A stretch of 64,000 bases of DNA from Rhodanobacter denitrificans (GCF_003335105.1 NZ_QFWQ01000003.1:310001-374000); one strand, 5' to 3'. Numbered from the stretch's first letter, positions 7,895 through 16,702 are shown. Numbers and translations: made by a program. The notes: generated by a model not told the origin, from the sequence alone.

Positions 7895-9394
7895 CTAGCG
7901 CAGGCCCACCGTACCGTTCGCCGCCTTCACCAGCCTGGCCGGGTCGTAGCCCACGCCGTCCTTGAACACCAGCACGACGTTTTCGATGTCCTTGATGTTC
8001 TTTGCCGGGTTGCCGTCGATCAGCACGAGGTCGGCAGCCTTGCCCGTCTCGATGGAGCCGATGCGCTTGTCCTCGCCCATGAAGCGGGCGCCGTTGAGGG
8101 TGGCGATCCGGATCGCCTGCACAGGGGTGAAACCGGCTTCCACCAGCAGCTCCACTTCGCGTTGGTCGCCGTAACCGGCGATCACGCCGCCATAGCCGGT
8201 GGGGTCGAGGCCGGCCAGCAGGGTGCCGCCCTGCTGCACGAAGGCATGCTCGAATTCCTGCTCCAGCTTGAACATCTTCGGCCACGGCGAATCGTGCATG
8301 CCGGCGATGCGCTCGCGGCCCTTGAGGTACTCCACACGGGTTTCCGGCAGCATCGCGTCCAGTACGCGTTGATCCACCGGCGCACGGCCTGGCACGAACG
8401 TCTCGAACACCGGCAAGGTCGAGGTGACCGCCACGTGCTTCGACACCAGGGTCCTGATCAGCTGCTGAATGCGAGGATCGTCGACGCTCATCGTCGCCAG
8501 ATGGGCCACCGCCGCCTTGGTATCGGGACAGACGTCGGGTTGCTTGCCAGCGCTGAACTCGGTGTCCACCGGCAGTCCGTGTTCCAGGTCGTCGATGCCG
8601 ATGTCGGCCGCTTCGGTGAAACCGATCGCGCACAGGTGGCCGGTCACCTTGATGTGCTTCGCATGCGCCGCCGCGATCGCCGCCGCCAGTTCGCTGCGGG
8701 TGATATGCATGTACGCCTTGAACGAGGTTGCGCCCTCGCCGATCCAGTAGTTGACCGTATCGGTGGTGTCGGCCGCATCCGCCAGCTCGTGCATCTGCGG
8801 CGTGAAGCTGCCCTTGCCCTCCAGGTACGGCCCGGTGGTGTGCATCTTCGGCCCGGGGACCTTGCCCGCATCGATCGCCTTTTTCAGCTCCAGGTCGATG
8901 TACGGCTCGGTGCTGCCGGTGGTGCGGATACTGGTGACGCCGCCGGCCAAGTACAGCTTGGGAAAGCTCGATGCCTGCTCGGGATAGATCGCCTCCTTCG
9001 CCTCCGGATTCACCTTCGGCGCCGGATAGAACATGTGGTCGTGCATGCCGACCAGGCCGGGGATCAGCGTGTGCCCGCTGCCGTCGACCACCGTCGCCTC
9101 CTTCGGCAGCTTCACGTGCCTGCCGACCGCCGCGATGACGCCGTCGCGCAACAGCACCGTCTGGTTTTCCCGTGCCGGTGTGCCGTTGCCGTCGATCACC
9201 CGCACATGGGTGATCGCCAGCAGCGGTTGCGCGTACTTCACGAACTGCTGCGTCTGCGCCGACAGCTGCGGCGTCTGGCCCCAGGCGGATGAAACGGCGC
9301 ACAACCCGGCCAGCGCGGCGGCCAGCAGCAGGGTGGGCCGGCCAGCGCCTGGCGACGGCCGGGCGCCCGCGAGGCGGTGGATTTGCAAAGGCAT
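7895..9394 (-). CDS. Secreted amidohydrolase-family metal-dependent hydrolase
   Basis: A 499-residue exported amidohydrolase of the imidazolonepropionase-like/prolidase-related branch. The signal peptide (about residues 20-40) ends near AWGQ. The metal-centre residues of the TIM barrel appear in order: HDH after PGLVGMHDH, a Lys in FKAYMH, a His in VTGHL, EHGL, and an Asp in AGLDPTGYGG. The C-terminal beta-sandwich has the usual IGSIETGKAADLVLIDGNP signature. Similar proteins act on dipeptides or N-acyl amino acids, but the substrate here is unknown. It probably works in the periplasm and is not part of the hut pathway further along. Confidence 0.9.
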   Translation of the reverse strand: MPLQIHRLAGARPSPGAGRPTLLLAAALAGLCAVSSAWGQTPQLSAQTQQFVKYAQPLLAITHVRVIDGNGTPARENQTVLLRDGVIAAVGRHVKLPKEATVVDGSGHTLIPGLVGMHDHMFYPAPKVNPEAKEAIYPEQASSFPKLYLAGGVTSIRTTGSTEPYIDLELKKAIDAGKVPGPKMHTTGPYLEGKGSFTPQMHELADAADTTDTVNYWIGEGATSFKAYMHITRSELAAAIAAAHAKHIKVTGHLCAIGFTEAADIGIDDLEHGLPVDTEFSAGKQPDVCPDTKAAVAHLATMSVDDPRIQQLIRTLVSKHVAVTSTLPVFETFVPGRAPVDQRVLDAMLPETRVEYLKGRERIAGMHDSPWPKMFKLEQEFEHAFVQQGGTLLAGLDPTGYGGVIAGYGDQREVELLVEAGFTPVQAIRIATLNGARFMGEDKRIGSIETGKAADLVLIDGNPAKNIKDIENVVLVFKDGVGYDPARLVKAANGTVGLR

Positions 9395-9532
9395 GCTTGG
9401 ATTCCCCCATGGCGAGGCGGGAAACGGCCCGCCGGTCGGCCAAAATTACTCCAGCGACATCCGCTTGGGTGAAAATGCCCGCCTCTTTGCAGATGCCCTG
9501 TTTTCCGGCGACCCCGCACCCATATCCATCCG

Positions 9533-10366
9533 ATGACTCCCCTGCAGCAATTCGTCGAGGACCATCCGCGCCTGTTCGTGCTGACCGGCGCGGGGTGCAG
9601 CACCGACTCGGGCATTCCCGACTATCGCGACCGCGACGGCCATTGGAAGCGTCCGCCGCCGGTGAACTACAGCGCCTTCATGCATGAGCCGGCCACGCGC
9701 CGGCGCTACTGGGCACGCAGCATGGTCGGCTGGCGGCGCTTCGGCAGTGCATTGCCGAACGCCGCGCACCATGCATTGGCCGAACTGGAGCGGCGCGGCC
9801 GGGTCGAACTGCTGGTGACGCAGAACGTGGACCGCCTGCACCAGCGCGCCGGCAGCGAGCGGGTGATCGACCTGCATGGCCGCCTCGACGAGGTGCGCTG
9901 CATGGGCTGCGACTGGCGGCTGGCCCGCCATGCGTTCCAGCGGCTTCTGGTCGAGCGCAATCCCGCATGGGCGCAACTCGATGCGACCGACGCGCCGGAC
10001 GGCGACGCCGATCTGGAAGGCCACGACTTCGCGTCGTTCGACGTGCCGCCCTGCCCGCACTGCGGCGGTATCGTGAAACCAGACGTGGTGTTCTTCGGCG
10101 AGGCGGTGCCGCGCGAACGCGTGGATGCCGCGGCGCGCGCCTGGCAGGCCGCCGATGCGGTGCTGGTGGTCGGCTCCTCGCTGATGGTCTATTCCGGCTA
10201 CCGCTTCGTCGACGCCGCGGCGCGCGCAGGCAAGCCGGTCGCCGCGGTGACGCTGGGCCGCACCCGTGCCGACGCGCTGCTCACGCTGAAGGTCGATGCG
10301 CGCTGCCACGAGGCGCTGGCGTTCCTGCAGACGGGCAAGCGGCCGGAAACCGCGCTGCGCGAGTAG
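9533..10366 (+). CDS. Sir2-family NAD-dependent deacylase (sirtuin, SIRT4-like)
   Basis: A 277-residue sirtuin, which uses NAD+ to remove acyl groups from protein lysines. The core motifs are in order: GAGCSTDSGIPDYRD (NAD binding), TQNVDRLHQRAG, the catalytic His in DLHGRLDEV, a zinc site made of CMGC and CPHC, and VVGSSLMVYSGY for NAD. The spacing between the zinc cysteine pairs and the overall length match the class II (SIRT4-like) bacterial group. It is transcribed divergently from the amidohydrolase gene and stands alone. Cytoplasmic. The target proteins cannot be inferred. Confidence 0.94.
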   Translation: MTPLQQFVEDHPRLFVLTGAGCSTDSGIPDYRDRDGHWKRPPPVNYSAFMHEPATRRRYWARSMVGWRRFGSALPNAAHHALAELERRGRVELLVTQNVDRLHQRAGSERVIDLHGRLDEVRCMGCDWRLARHAFQRLLVERNPAWAQLDATDAPDGDADLEGHDFASFDVPPCPHCGGIVKPDVVFFGEAVPRERVDAAARAWQAADAVLVVGSSLMVYSGYRFVDAAARAGKPVAAVTLGRTRADALLTLKVDARCHEALAFLQTGKRPETALRE

Positions 10367-10460
10367 CGCAACGCCTCAGCCGCAGGCCTCGAACCGCGGA
10401 AACCATTTGGCATCGCCGGAATTCACCGGCATCGAAACCTCTCTCGGAAGCAACCAAAAA

Positions 10461-10509
10461 GTTGCATTTACCACGCTGTCGGCGCAGGCTCACCTGCAAC
10501 CAGGAGGTA
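10461..10509 (+). promoter_or_regulatory. Candidate operator and ribosome-binding site ahead of the SRPBCC-arsR pair
   Basis: The leader before the SRPBCC gene holds two nested inverted repeats: GTTGCA (10461-10466) with TGCAAC (10495-10500), and GCAGG/CCTGC around a four-base centre (10484-10497). An AGGAGG-like ribosome-binding site follows directly. ArsR-type regulators bind such dyads in front of their own operons, so autoregulation by the downstream ArsR protein is plausible, but only inferred from position. Confidence 0.3.
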
Positions 10510-10513
10510 GCAT

Positions 10514-10987
10514 ATGAACGACCGCATCGAGAAACGCATCGAGCTGAAAGCGCCGGTATTGCGCGTGTGGCATGCGCTGACCGACCACCGCGAATTCGGC
10601 GCATGGTTCCGCGTTGCCCTGTCCGGGCCGTTCGAGCCCGGCCGGGAATCTGTCGGCCACATCACCTGGCCCGGTTACGAGCACATCGTCTGGCGCGCCG
10701 TGGTGCAGGCCATGCAACCGGAACGGCTGTTCAGCTTCACCTGGCATCCCTACGCCATCGACCCGGACACGGACTACTCCGCCGAGCCGCCGACGCTGGT
10801 CGAGTTCCGTCTCGAACCGCACGGCGACGGTACCGTGCTGACCCTGGTCGAGTCGGGTTTCGCCAGCATCCCGGCCAGTCGCCGCGCCGAGGCGTTCCGC
10901 ATGAACGACGACGGCTGGGGCATCCAGATGGAGAACATCCGCCAGCATCTCGAGGGCACTGCCGCTGCAGCCGGCCATGGCGGCTAG
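10514..10987 (+). CDS. SRPBCC (AHSA1-like) domain protein
   Basis: A 157-residue protein of the START/SRPBCC superfamily, AHSA1-like, forming a helix-grip hydrophobic pocket. Recognised by the opening IEKRIELKAPVLRVWHALTD, the central LFSFTWHPYAIDP and TLVEFRLEPHGDGTVLTL strands, and the C-terminal amphipathic helix GWGIQMENIRQHLEG. It has a strong ribosome-binding site (CAGGAGG). The last eleven bases overlap the start of the following arsR-type gene, so the two are translationally coupled. SRPBCC plus ArsR pairs are common in bacteria, the regulator controlling its partner; the ligand is unknown. Confidence 0.87.
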   Translation: MNDRIEKRIELKAPVLRVWHALTDHREFGAWFRVALSGPFEPGRESVGHITWPGYEHIVWRAVVQAMQPERLFSFTWHPYAIDPDTDYSAEPPTLVEFRLEPHGDGTVLTLVESGFASIPASRRAEAFRMNDDGWGIQMENIRQHLEGTAAAAGHGG

Positions 10988-11324
10988 CGCACTGGCGCGC
11001 CTGGCAAGGCGGTCGCCGCGGGCGGCCACGGCATTCGCCGCGCTCGGCGACCCCACGCGGCTGGCGCTGGTGGTCCGGCTGTGCGACGGCTCGCGCCGGT
11101 CGATCACCCAGCTCTGCGACGGCCAGTCGCTGACCCGGCAGGCGATCAGCAAGCACCTGCGCGTACTCGAGGATGCCCGCGTCGTGCGCAGCGAGCGCGC
11201 AGGCCGCGAAAGCCTGTACGCGCTCAACCCGCAGCCGATCGCGGAACTGCGCGACTACATCGACCTCGTGTCGAGCCAGTGGGACGACGCGCTGGCGCGG
11301 CTGAAGGCGTTCGTGGAGGGCTGA
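10977..11324 (+). CDS. ArsR-family winged-helix transcriptional regulator
   Basis: A 115-residue ArsR/SmtB-type winged-helix repressor. Diagnostic segments are FAALGDPTRLALVVRLCDG (helices 1-2), the recognition helix in LTRQAISKHLRVLEDA, and the wing SERAGRESLYALNP. The metal-binding cysteine pair of classical arsenic sensors (CxC in the recognition helix) is absent, so it is probably a non-metal member responding to a small ligand. It starts inside the end of the SRPBCC gene and ends where a structured dispersed repeat begins. Likely represses its own operon. Confidence 0.9.
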   Translation: MAASALARLARRSPRAATAFAALGDPTRLALVVRLCDGSRRSITQLCDGQSLTRQAISKHLRVLEDARVVRSERAGRESLYALNPQPIAELRDYIDLVSSQWDDALARLKAFVEG

Positions 11325-11520
11325 GAGGTTGTGCATTTTTCAACCTCGAAGCTCGGCCACGGCGAGGGCATGGATGCCCGAGTTGAGGCAACGCAGGAGC
11401 AGTTGCCCGATGGCCGGACGCGGATCGGGCACACCAGTGCCTGATTCGCGTGAGCGAGTCCGGACATGTGCCGGACTCGCGACAGAAGAAAACCACAGGA
11501 AGTGGTTTTCTTCTCAAGCT
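11323..11520 (+). repeat. Structured intergenic element, copy 1 (series of hairpins)
   Basis: A 198-bp element that begins within the stop codon of the arsR gene. In order it can fold as: GAGGTTG/CAACCTC; an outer CGGCCA/TGGCCG pair enclosing two small hairpins (GGGCAT/ATGCCC and GGCAAC/GTTGCC); a 15-bp stem at 11418-11432 and 11437-11451 with a four-base loop (two G-T pairs); a GCGAGTCCGG/CCGGACTCGC stem; and an AGAAGAAAACCAC/GTGGTTTTCTTCT stem ending in CAAGCT. A second copy at 60325-60476 also begins at a stop codon. The last hairpin could act as a terminator. Function unknown. Confidence 0.8.
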
Positions 11521-11533
11521 TTGAGCCGGCGGC

Positions 11534-12007
11534 TCAGCTGGTGTGGTCCAGGATGATCTTCCAGCCGTCGACGGTCTTCTCCCACAGCAGCGAGAACACG
11601 CCATCGTCCTGGGCCACCTCGCCGTGCGCCGCGCGGTCGAGGTGGAAGCGGCCGGTCACCGCGGCATAGCGCACCTCGCCGTCGGCGCCGGGCAGCAGGC
11701 GCACGTCCAGCTCGGAGAACGTGAGCCGGCCCATCTGCGCGGGGCTCGCGTAGTGCTTGCGGTAGCCGTCGAGGATCGTGCGATAGCCCTTGCGCACGCT
11801 GCTGCCGACAAAGGTGGTGTCGGCTGCGTCCTTGTAGCCGCGCATGTAGTCCGGTACATCGCCGCGGTTCCACGCCGCCGCCTGCTGCGCCATCACCCTG
11901 CGGATCGCGGCGGCATCGTCGCCGGCCGCCCGGGCCGGAGCGGCAACCCCCGAACCGGCCATCGCCACGAGCAACCAGCACAGGAGGAAGAATCTTTGCC
12001 CGTTCAT
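11534..12007 (-). CDS. Exported SnoaL/DUF4440-like protein (NTF2 fold)
   Basis: A 157-residue protein with an N-terminal signal peptide (about residues 1-27, ending near APARA) and a compact domain of the NTF2-like superfamily. AIRRVMAQQAAAWNRGDVPDYMRGY is the typical first-helix pattern of DUF4440/SnoaL-type proteins, followed by curved-sheet strands (VRYAAVTGRFHL) and the closing FSLLWEKTVDGWKIILDHTS. Such domains bind or isomerise small molecules, but many exported members have no known ligand. Expected in the periplasm. It converges on the structured repeat element that follows arsR. Confidence 0.82.
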   Translation of the reverse strand: MNGQRFFLLCWLLVAMAGSGVAAPARAAGDDAAAIRRVMAQQAAAWNRGDVPDYMRGYKDAADTTFVGSSVRKGYRTILDGYRKHYASPAQMGRLTFSELDVRLLPGADGEVRYAAVTGRFHLDRAAHGEVAQDDGVFSLLWEKTVDGWKIILDHTS

Positions 12008-12206
12008 CGCGTACTCCGCTGCGTGTAATGGCCGGATGGCATTCCGGAGCAAGGTTGCCTTCATCCACGAGGGTCGACAAGAGCGAGCCGCCCCCCCTTC
12101 ACGCGAAAATGCAATCGCGTCCGCTTCCATGTCGATCCGGTCCCTGCCCATTCGTCGCACCCATGAAGGCGACCGTTTCGGCCGCCATTCTCCCAGGGAG
12201 ACAGCC

Positions 12207-12566
12207 ATGTCCTACATCGATGGTTTCGTGATCGCCGTACCCAACGCCAACCGCGACAAATTCATCGCGCACGCCCGTACCTTCGACGCCATTTTCCTGG
12301 AGTTCGGCGCCACCAAGGTGGTGGAGTGCTGGGGCGACGACGTGCCCGAAGGCAAGCTCACCGATTTCCACCGCGCCGTGCAGGCGAAGCCGGACGAGTC
12401 CGTGGTGTTCTCCTGGATCGAATGGCCGGACAAGGCCACCCGCGACGCCGGCATGGAGAAAGTCATGAAAGATTCGCGCATGGACGCCGCCGGCGGCGAC
12501 ATGCCCTTCGACGGCAAGCGCATGATCTTCGGCGGCTTCATGCCGGTCGTGAGCCTGCCGGCCTAG
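12207..12566 (+). CDS. DUF1428-family protein
   Basis: A 119-residue protein of the DUF1428 family, small ferredoxin-like alpha/beta-barrel proteins of unknown function. Family words seen are SYIDGFVIAVPNANRD at the start, VECWGDDVPEGKLTDFHRAV in the middle and PFDGKRMIFGGFMPV at the end. The start at 12207 follows a GGGAG ribosome-binding site. It opens a same-strand run of small genes (SRPBCC, GFA, VOC, GST) that often travel together in this group of bacteria and look like detoxification or stress genes. No enzymatic role is established. Confidence 0.9.
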   Translation: MSYIDGFVIAVPNANRDKFIAHARTFDAIFLEFGATKVVECWGDDVPEGKLTDFHRAVQAKPDESVVFSWIEWPDKATRDAGMEKVMKDSRMDAAGGDMPFDGKRMIFGGFMPVVSLPA

Positions 12567-12634
12567 CCACGGCGCCCCGTCCCGTCCGTTCGCCCCGCGG
12601 GACGGGGGCTCATCTTCTTGCCACGGAAGCCACC

Positions 12635-13081
12635 ATGACCACCAACACCCTTCGTTTCCACCGCGTGCTGCGCGCCCCGCCCGCGCGGATCTACCGCGCC
12701 TTCCTCGATGCCGACGCCATCGCCAAGTGGCTGCCGCCGAACGGCTTCACCTGCAAGGTGCACCAGCTCGACGCTCAGGTCGGCGGCAGCCACCGGATGA
12801 CGTTCACCAACTTCTCCAGCGGCAACGGCCACAGCTTCGGCGGCACCTACCAGGAACTCGTGCCGGGCGAGCGGATCAGGTACAACGACCGCTTCGATGA
12901 CTCCAACCTGCCCGGCGAGATGACCACCACCATCACCTTGCGCGCCGTATCTTGCGGTACCGAATTGCAGGTGGTGCAGGAAGGCGTGCCCGAAGCCATC
13001 CCGGCCGAACAGTGCTACCTGGGCTGGCAGGAATCGCTGGTGCTGCTCGGGAAACTGGTGGAAGCGGACATTCCGGACTGA
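12635..13081 (+). CDS. SRPBCC (AHSA1/START-like) protein
   Basis: A 148-residue AHSA1-type SRPBCC protein. It shows RVLRAPPARIYRAFLDADAIAKWLPP, GGSHRMTFTNFSSGNGHSFGG and a C-terminal helix CYLGWQESLVLLGKLVE, the usual elements of the helix-grip fold with a large internal cavity. Related to the SRPBCC protein at 10514 only at superfamily level. It follows the DUF1428 gene by 68 bases on the same strand. Cytoplasmic; ligand and process unknown. Confidence 0.88.
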   Translation: MTTNTLRFHRVLRAPPARIYRAFLDADAIAKWLPPNGFTCKVHQLDAQVGGSHRMTFTNFSSGNGHSFGGTYQELVPGERIRYNDRFDDSNLPGEMTTTITLRAVSCGTELQVVQEGVPEAIPAEQCYLGWQESLVLLGKLVEADIPD

Positions 13082-13203
13082 CCGGCACAATGGTGGCGGC
13101 CGCTGGTGATGTCGCAGTCTGTGTTTCTATATATGAGCCGTCCGGGAAACCAGTGCTCCGTCAGCAACTGCCCTGACACCTCATCCAGACCAGGAACCCG
13201 TCC

Positions 13204-13668
13204 ATGCCCTATCCGCGACAGCTCCCCGCCACCGGTACCTGCCGCTGCGGCCGCGTGCATCTGCGCATCACCAAGCCGGCCATGCTCAGCATGGCGTGCC
13301 ACTGCCACGGCTGCCAGAAGATGACCGGCAGCGCGTTCTCGCTGTCGCTGGCGATGCCCGCCGACGGTGTGGAGGTGATCGAGGGCGAGCTGGTCCGCGG
13401 CGGCCTGCAGGGCGAGCACAGCCATCTGTACTGCGCGTTCTGCAAGTCGTGGGTGATGACCCGCCCGGCAGGGCTGGACTGGCTGGTCAACCTGCGCCCC
13501 TCGGTGCTCGACCCGCACGAAGACTTCGTGCCGTTCATCGAGACCTGCACCGCCGCCCGGCTCCCCTGGGCGTCGACCCCGGCGAAGCACAGCTATGCAG
13601 GCTTCCCCGCGATGGAGGAATACCAGCCGCTGGTCGAGGCCTTCGCGGCCGAGACCGCGGGTGCCTGA
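13204..13668 (+). CDS. GFA-family (glutathione-dependent formaldehyde-activating-like) zinc protein
   Basis: A 154-residue protein of the GFA/CENP-V family. Zinc-binding cysteines are arranged as in the family: TCRCG near residue 13, ACHCHGCQK near residues 31-39, and YCAFCKSW near residue 77. The founding member was described as speeding glutathione-formaldehyde adduct formation, though that activity is disputed, and most homologues are uncharacterised. The gene is on the same strand as the neighbouring DUF1428, SRPBCC, VOC and GST genes. A GST two genes downstream fits a glutathione-linked detoxification theme, which is inference. Confidence 0.88.
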   Translation: MPYPRQLPATGTCRCGRVHLRITKPAMLSMACHCHGCQKMTGSAFSLSLAMPADGVEVIEGELVRGGLQGEHSHLYCAFCKSWVMTRPAGLDWLVNLRPSVLDPHEDFVPFIETCTAARLPWASTPAKHSYAGFPAMEEYQPLVEAFAAETAGA

Positions 13669-13927
13669 TCCCGTTTCTGCGCATCGACGTGGCGGCAGGC
13701 GCGTAAAAGCCCGTCCCGCTCGACAGGCCCGCCAGCAAGCCGGTCCACGCCCCGCGGACACGTGGAAACATTCATGCTTCGCGGCGAAGAAAGCATGAGC
13801 CTGCCCCGGCATGCCCATGCAGGGTGCGGCTCTGCCGGCACAAGCCCATGGCGTCGTGTCGATCCGCGCGCCCGCCATTCGTCACAAGCATGAAGGCATC
13901 TTGCCGCCCTGGATCAGGAGAAACGAT

Positions 13928-14407
13928 ATGCCCAGCAAGAACACGATCTGCCTCTGGTACGACGGCACCGCGCTGGATGCCGCGACGTTCTATGCCAAAA
14001 CGTTTCCCGACAGCACCGTGGGCAGCGTCCACCGCGCACCCGGTGACTATCCCGCCGGCAAGCAGGGCAACGTGCTGATGGTGGAGTTCACGGTCATCGG
14101 CATCCCGTGCCTGGGCCTGAACGGCGGCCCCGGAGTCCCGCACACCGATGCGTTCTCGTTCCAGGTGGCGACCGACGACCAGGCCGAAACCGACCGCCTG
14201 TGGAACGCCATCATCGACCACGGCGGGCAGGCCAGCGTCTGCGGCTGGTGCAAGGACAAGTGGGGCCTGTCGTGGCAGATCACTCCGCGCGCCCTGACGG
14301 CCGCGGTCGCCGACCCCGATCCCGCCGCCGCCAAGCGCGCGTTCGAGGCAATGATGACGATGACGAAGATCGACATCTCCGCGATCGAGGCGGCCCGGCG
14401 CGGCTGA
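13928..14407 (+). CDS. VOC-family protein (PhnB/YdcE-like 3-demethylubiquinone methyltransferase fold)
   Basis: A 159-residue VOC-superfamily protein of the PhnB-like type often misnamed 3-demethylubiquinone-9 3-methyltransferase. Typical words: TICLWYDGTALDAATFYAKTFPDS at the start, GIPCLGLNGGP, AFSFQVATDDQAETDRLW and CGWCKDKWGLSWQITPRAL. The start at 13928 follows AGGAGAAACG; an in-frame upstream ATG at 13811 lacks such a site. It sits between the GFA and GST genes. Enzymatic activity unproven in the family. Confidence 0.88.
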   Translation: MPSKNTICLWYDGTALDAATFYAKTFPDSTVGSVHRAPGDYPAGKQGNVLMVEFTVIGIPCLGLNGGPGVPHTDAFSFQVATDDQAETDRLWNAIIDHGGQASVCGWCKDKWGLSWQITPRALTAAVADPDPAAAKRAFEAMMTMTKIDISAIEAARRG

Positions 14408-14459
14408 CGCTGGCACGCTGCCCCTGCATCCGCGACACGCCATCCCCCGGAGCCTTCCC

Positions 14460-15113
14460 ATGATCCCCACCATCACCGCCTTCGAAAGCTCGCCCGACCG
14501 CGGCCAGGGCCTTGCGCGCGACATGCGCGTGCGCTGGGCGCTCGAAGAAGTGGAGCAGCCTTACAACGTTCGTCTTGTTTCGTTCAAGGCGATGAAGGAA
14601 CCCGCGCATCGCGCGCTGCAGCCGTTCGGGCAGATCCCCACCTACGAGGAAGACGGGCTCGTCCTGTTCGAGTCGGGTGCCATCGTGCTGCACATCGCGC
14701 AACACCATGCGGGCCTGCTGCCGGACGAGGCGAACGCCCGGGCCCGCGCGGTCAGCTGGATGTTCGCCGCGCTCAACACGGTGGAGCAGCCCATCATCGA
14801 GCTGCAAATCGCCAGGTTCCAGGAAGGCGACAAGCCCTGGACCGCGGAACGCCTGCCGCTCATCAAGGACCGCATCCGCGGCCGGCTGGGCGAGCTTTCC
14901 GTCCGCCTCGGCGACGCCGACTGCCTCGACGGCGCGTTCAGCGCGGGCGACCTCATGATGGTGCACGCGCTGCTCCGGCTGAGGCCCTCCGGAATGCTGG
15001 ACGAGTACCCGACCCTCGCCGCCTATGTTGCCCGCGGCGAAGCGAGACCTGCGTACAAACGCGCCTTCGCCGCCCAACTGGCGGTGTTCATCGGCAAGCC
15101 GCCGGCCGGCTGA
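14460..15113 (+). CDS. Glutathione S-transferase family protein
   Basis: A 217-residue GST-fold protein. The thioredoxin-like domain has RVRWALEEVEQPYNVRLVSF and the cis-Pro loop FGQIPTYEEDGLVLFESGAIVLHIA. The helical domain has DCLDGAFSAGDLMMVHALLRL, the N-capping-box region. It differs from the Nu-class enzyme at 5783-6487. It is 52 bases downstream of the VOC gene and ends the run of small detoxification-type genes. Probably cytoplasmic glutathione conjugation or peroxidase activity; substrate unknown. Confidence 0.88.
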   Translation: MIPTITAFESSPDRGQGLARDMRVRWALEEVEQPYNVRLVSFKAMKEPAHRALQPFGQIPTYEEDGLVLFESGAIVLHIAQHHAGLLPDEANARARAVSWMFAALNTVEQPIIELQIARFQEGDKPWTAERLPLIKDRIRGRLGELSVRLGDADCLDGAFSAGDLMMVHALLRLRPSGMLDEYPTLAAYVARGEARPAYKRAFAAQLAVFIGKPPAG

Positions 15114-15199
15114 CAAGTACGCTTGGGGCCGTGGATTCAATGGGTCCGCGACACCGGCACTCCATCCCCTTCAGCCCCTTTGCTGGTGGACGGCGGACC

Positions 15200-16702
15200 C
15201 TAGCGCGCGCGGCAATGGCGATCGATGTACTCGGCCTGGGTCGGCATCGCCAGCGCAACCTGCTCCATCACTTGCCGCAGCTCGGCCAGCCGGCTCGGTG
15301 CGTCGACGGCGGTGCGCAGGTCCACCAGCGGGTCGTAGCGCGCGGGCCAGACTTCCTGGCCGATCATCACCGCCAGCCAGTTCGGGTTCTGGAACAGCTC
15401 CAGCGGCTCGGCCACGGTGCGGCCGCAACTGCGGAACTGGTCGAGCTTGTATTGCAAGGTGTCGGGGATCGCCATCGCGCGGCAGTCGCGCCACAGCGGG
15501 GCGTCGTCGCGCGTCGTGGCGTGGTAGTGCAGGATCAGGAAGTCGCGGATGCGCTCGTGCTCGGCATGCGTGAGACGGTTGAATTCGCGCGCGGCCAGCG
15601 GATCGAAGTCACGGTCGGGGAACAACGCCAGGAGGCGCGACAGGGACGACTGCACCAGGTGGATGCTGGTCGACTCCAGCGGCTCCATGAAGCCCGCGGC
15701 CAGGCCCAGCGCCACGCAGTTGCGGTTCCAGGCAAGGCGCCGCCGCCCGGTGACGAAGCGCAGCAGGCGCGGTTCCGCCAGCGCCTCGCCCTCGAGCTTG
15801 GACAGCAGCAGCGCCGTCGCCTCGTCGTCGCCGATGTAGCGGCTGCCGTAGACCAGGCCGTTGCCCATGCGATGCTGCAGCGGAATGCGCCACTGCCAGC
15901 CCGCCGCATGCGCCGTGGCGCGGGTGTACGGCACCGGCGCCTCGCCATGCGCGCTCGGCACGGCCACCGCGCGGTCGCACGGCAGCCACTGCTCCCAGCT
16001 CTCGTAGCCGGTCTTCAGGCTGCCCTCGATCAGCAGGCCGCGGAAACCGGAGCAGTCGATGAACAGGTCGGCCTCCAGCACCGCGCCACCGGCGAGCGTC
16101 ACCGATTCGATGAAACCGTCGTCGCCGCGCAGCGTGACGTCCACCACCTTGCCCTCCGTGCGCACCACGCCGCGCTGCTCGGCGTAGCCACGCAGGAAGC
16201 GCGCGTACAGGGCGGCGTCGAAGTGGTAGGCGTAGTCGAACGTGGACTGCACGTGCTGGCGCCCGCCCGACGGCCGCTCGAAGCGGCCCTTGCGCGCGGC
16301 TACCCAGGCGTAGGCGTAATCCTGAAGTGGCGTGGTGTCGCCACGAGCGCGCTCGCGCAGCCAGTACTGGTGCAACGGCACCGCATCGAACGGCATGCCG
16401 ATCTGCCCGAAGGGATGGAAATAGCGGTGCCCCAGGCTGCTCCAGTCGACAAACTCGATGCCGAGCTTGAACGTGCCCTGCGTCGCGGCGACGAACGCGT
16501 TCTCGTCGATGCCGAGGGTCTGGTTGAACAGCTTGATCGGCGGCAGCGTCGCCTCGCCGACGCCGATGGTGCCGATTTCGTCGGACTCCACCACGTCGAT
16601 GCGGCAGTTGCCCTGCAACCCCCTCGCCAGCGCGGCGGCCGCCATCCAGCCAGCCGTCCCTCCTCCAACGATCACGATGCGGCGGATACGACGGTCAGTC
16701 AT
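15200..16702 (-). CDS. Flavin-dependent tryptophan-halogenase-like protein
   Basis: A 500-residue member of the flavin-dependent tryptophan halogenase family, which use FADH2, O2 and halide to halogenate aromatic rings. The FAD motif [11 protein letters not shown] is at residues 12-22. Lys79 in the GTFKLG segment coincides with the lysine that carries hypohalous acid in PrnA-type enzymes. The WQWRIP motif (WxWxIP) and the PLESTSI segment with the conserved Glu are present. The C-terminal [16 protein letters not shown] is normal. In Xanthomonadales such genes usually sit beside TonB-receptor genes, but here no receptor, flavin reductase or biosynthetic cluster is next to it. The substrate is unknown and may be a free indole or other aromatic. 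Confidence 0.9.
   Translation of the reverse strand: MTDRRIRRIVIVGGGTAGWMAAAALARGLQGNCRIDVVESDEIGTIGVGEATLPPIKLFNQTLGIDENAFVAATQGTFKLGIEFVDWSSLGHRYFHPFGQIGMPFDAVPLHQYWLRERARGDTTPLQDYAYAWVAARKGRFERPSGGRQHVQSTFDYAYHFDAALYARFLRGYAEQRGVVRTEGKVVDVTLRGDDGFIESVTLAGGAVLEADLFIDCSGFRGLLIEGSLKTGYESWEQWLPCDRAVAVPSAHGEAPVPYTRATAHAAGWQWRIPLQHRMGNGLVYGSRYIGDDEATALLLSKLEGEALAEPRLLRFVTGRRRLAWNRNCVALGLAAGFMEPLESTSIHLVQSSLSRLLALFPDRDFDPLAAREFNRLTHAEHERIRDFLILHYHATTRDDAPLWRDCRAMAIPDTLQYKLDQFRSCGRTVAEPLELFQNPNWLAVMIGQEVWPARYDPLVDLRTAVDAPSRLAELRQVMEQVALAMPTQAEYIDRHCRAR

Noticed and set aside
7104-9443. One continuous 779-codon minus-strand frame covering the acetyltransferase and amidohydrolase genes
   Set aside because: Only the last 234 codons are acetyltransferase; the rest reads the amidohydrolase gene in the wrong frame. 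It is not a fusion protein.
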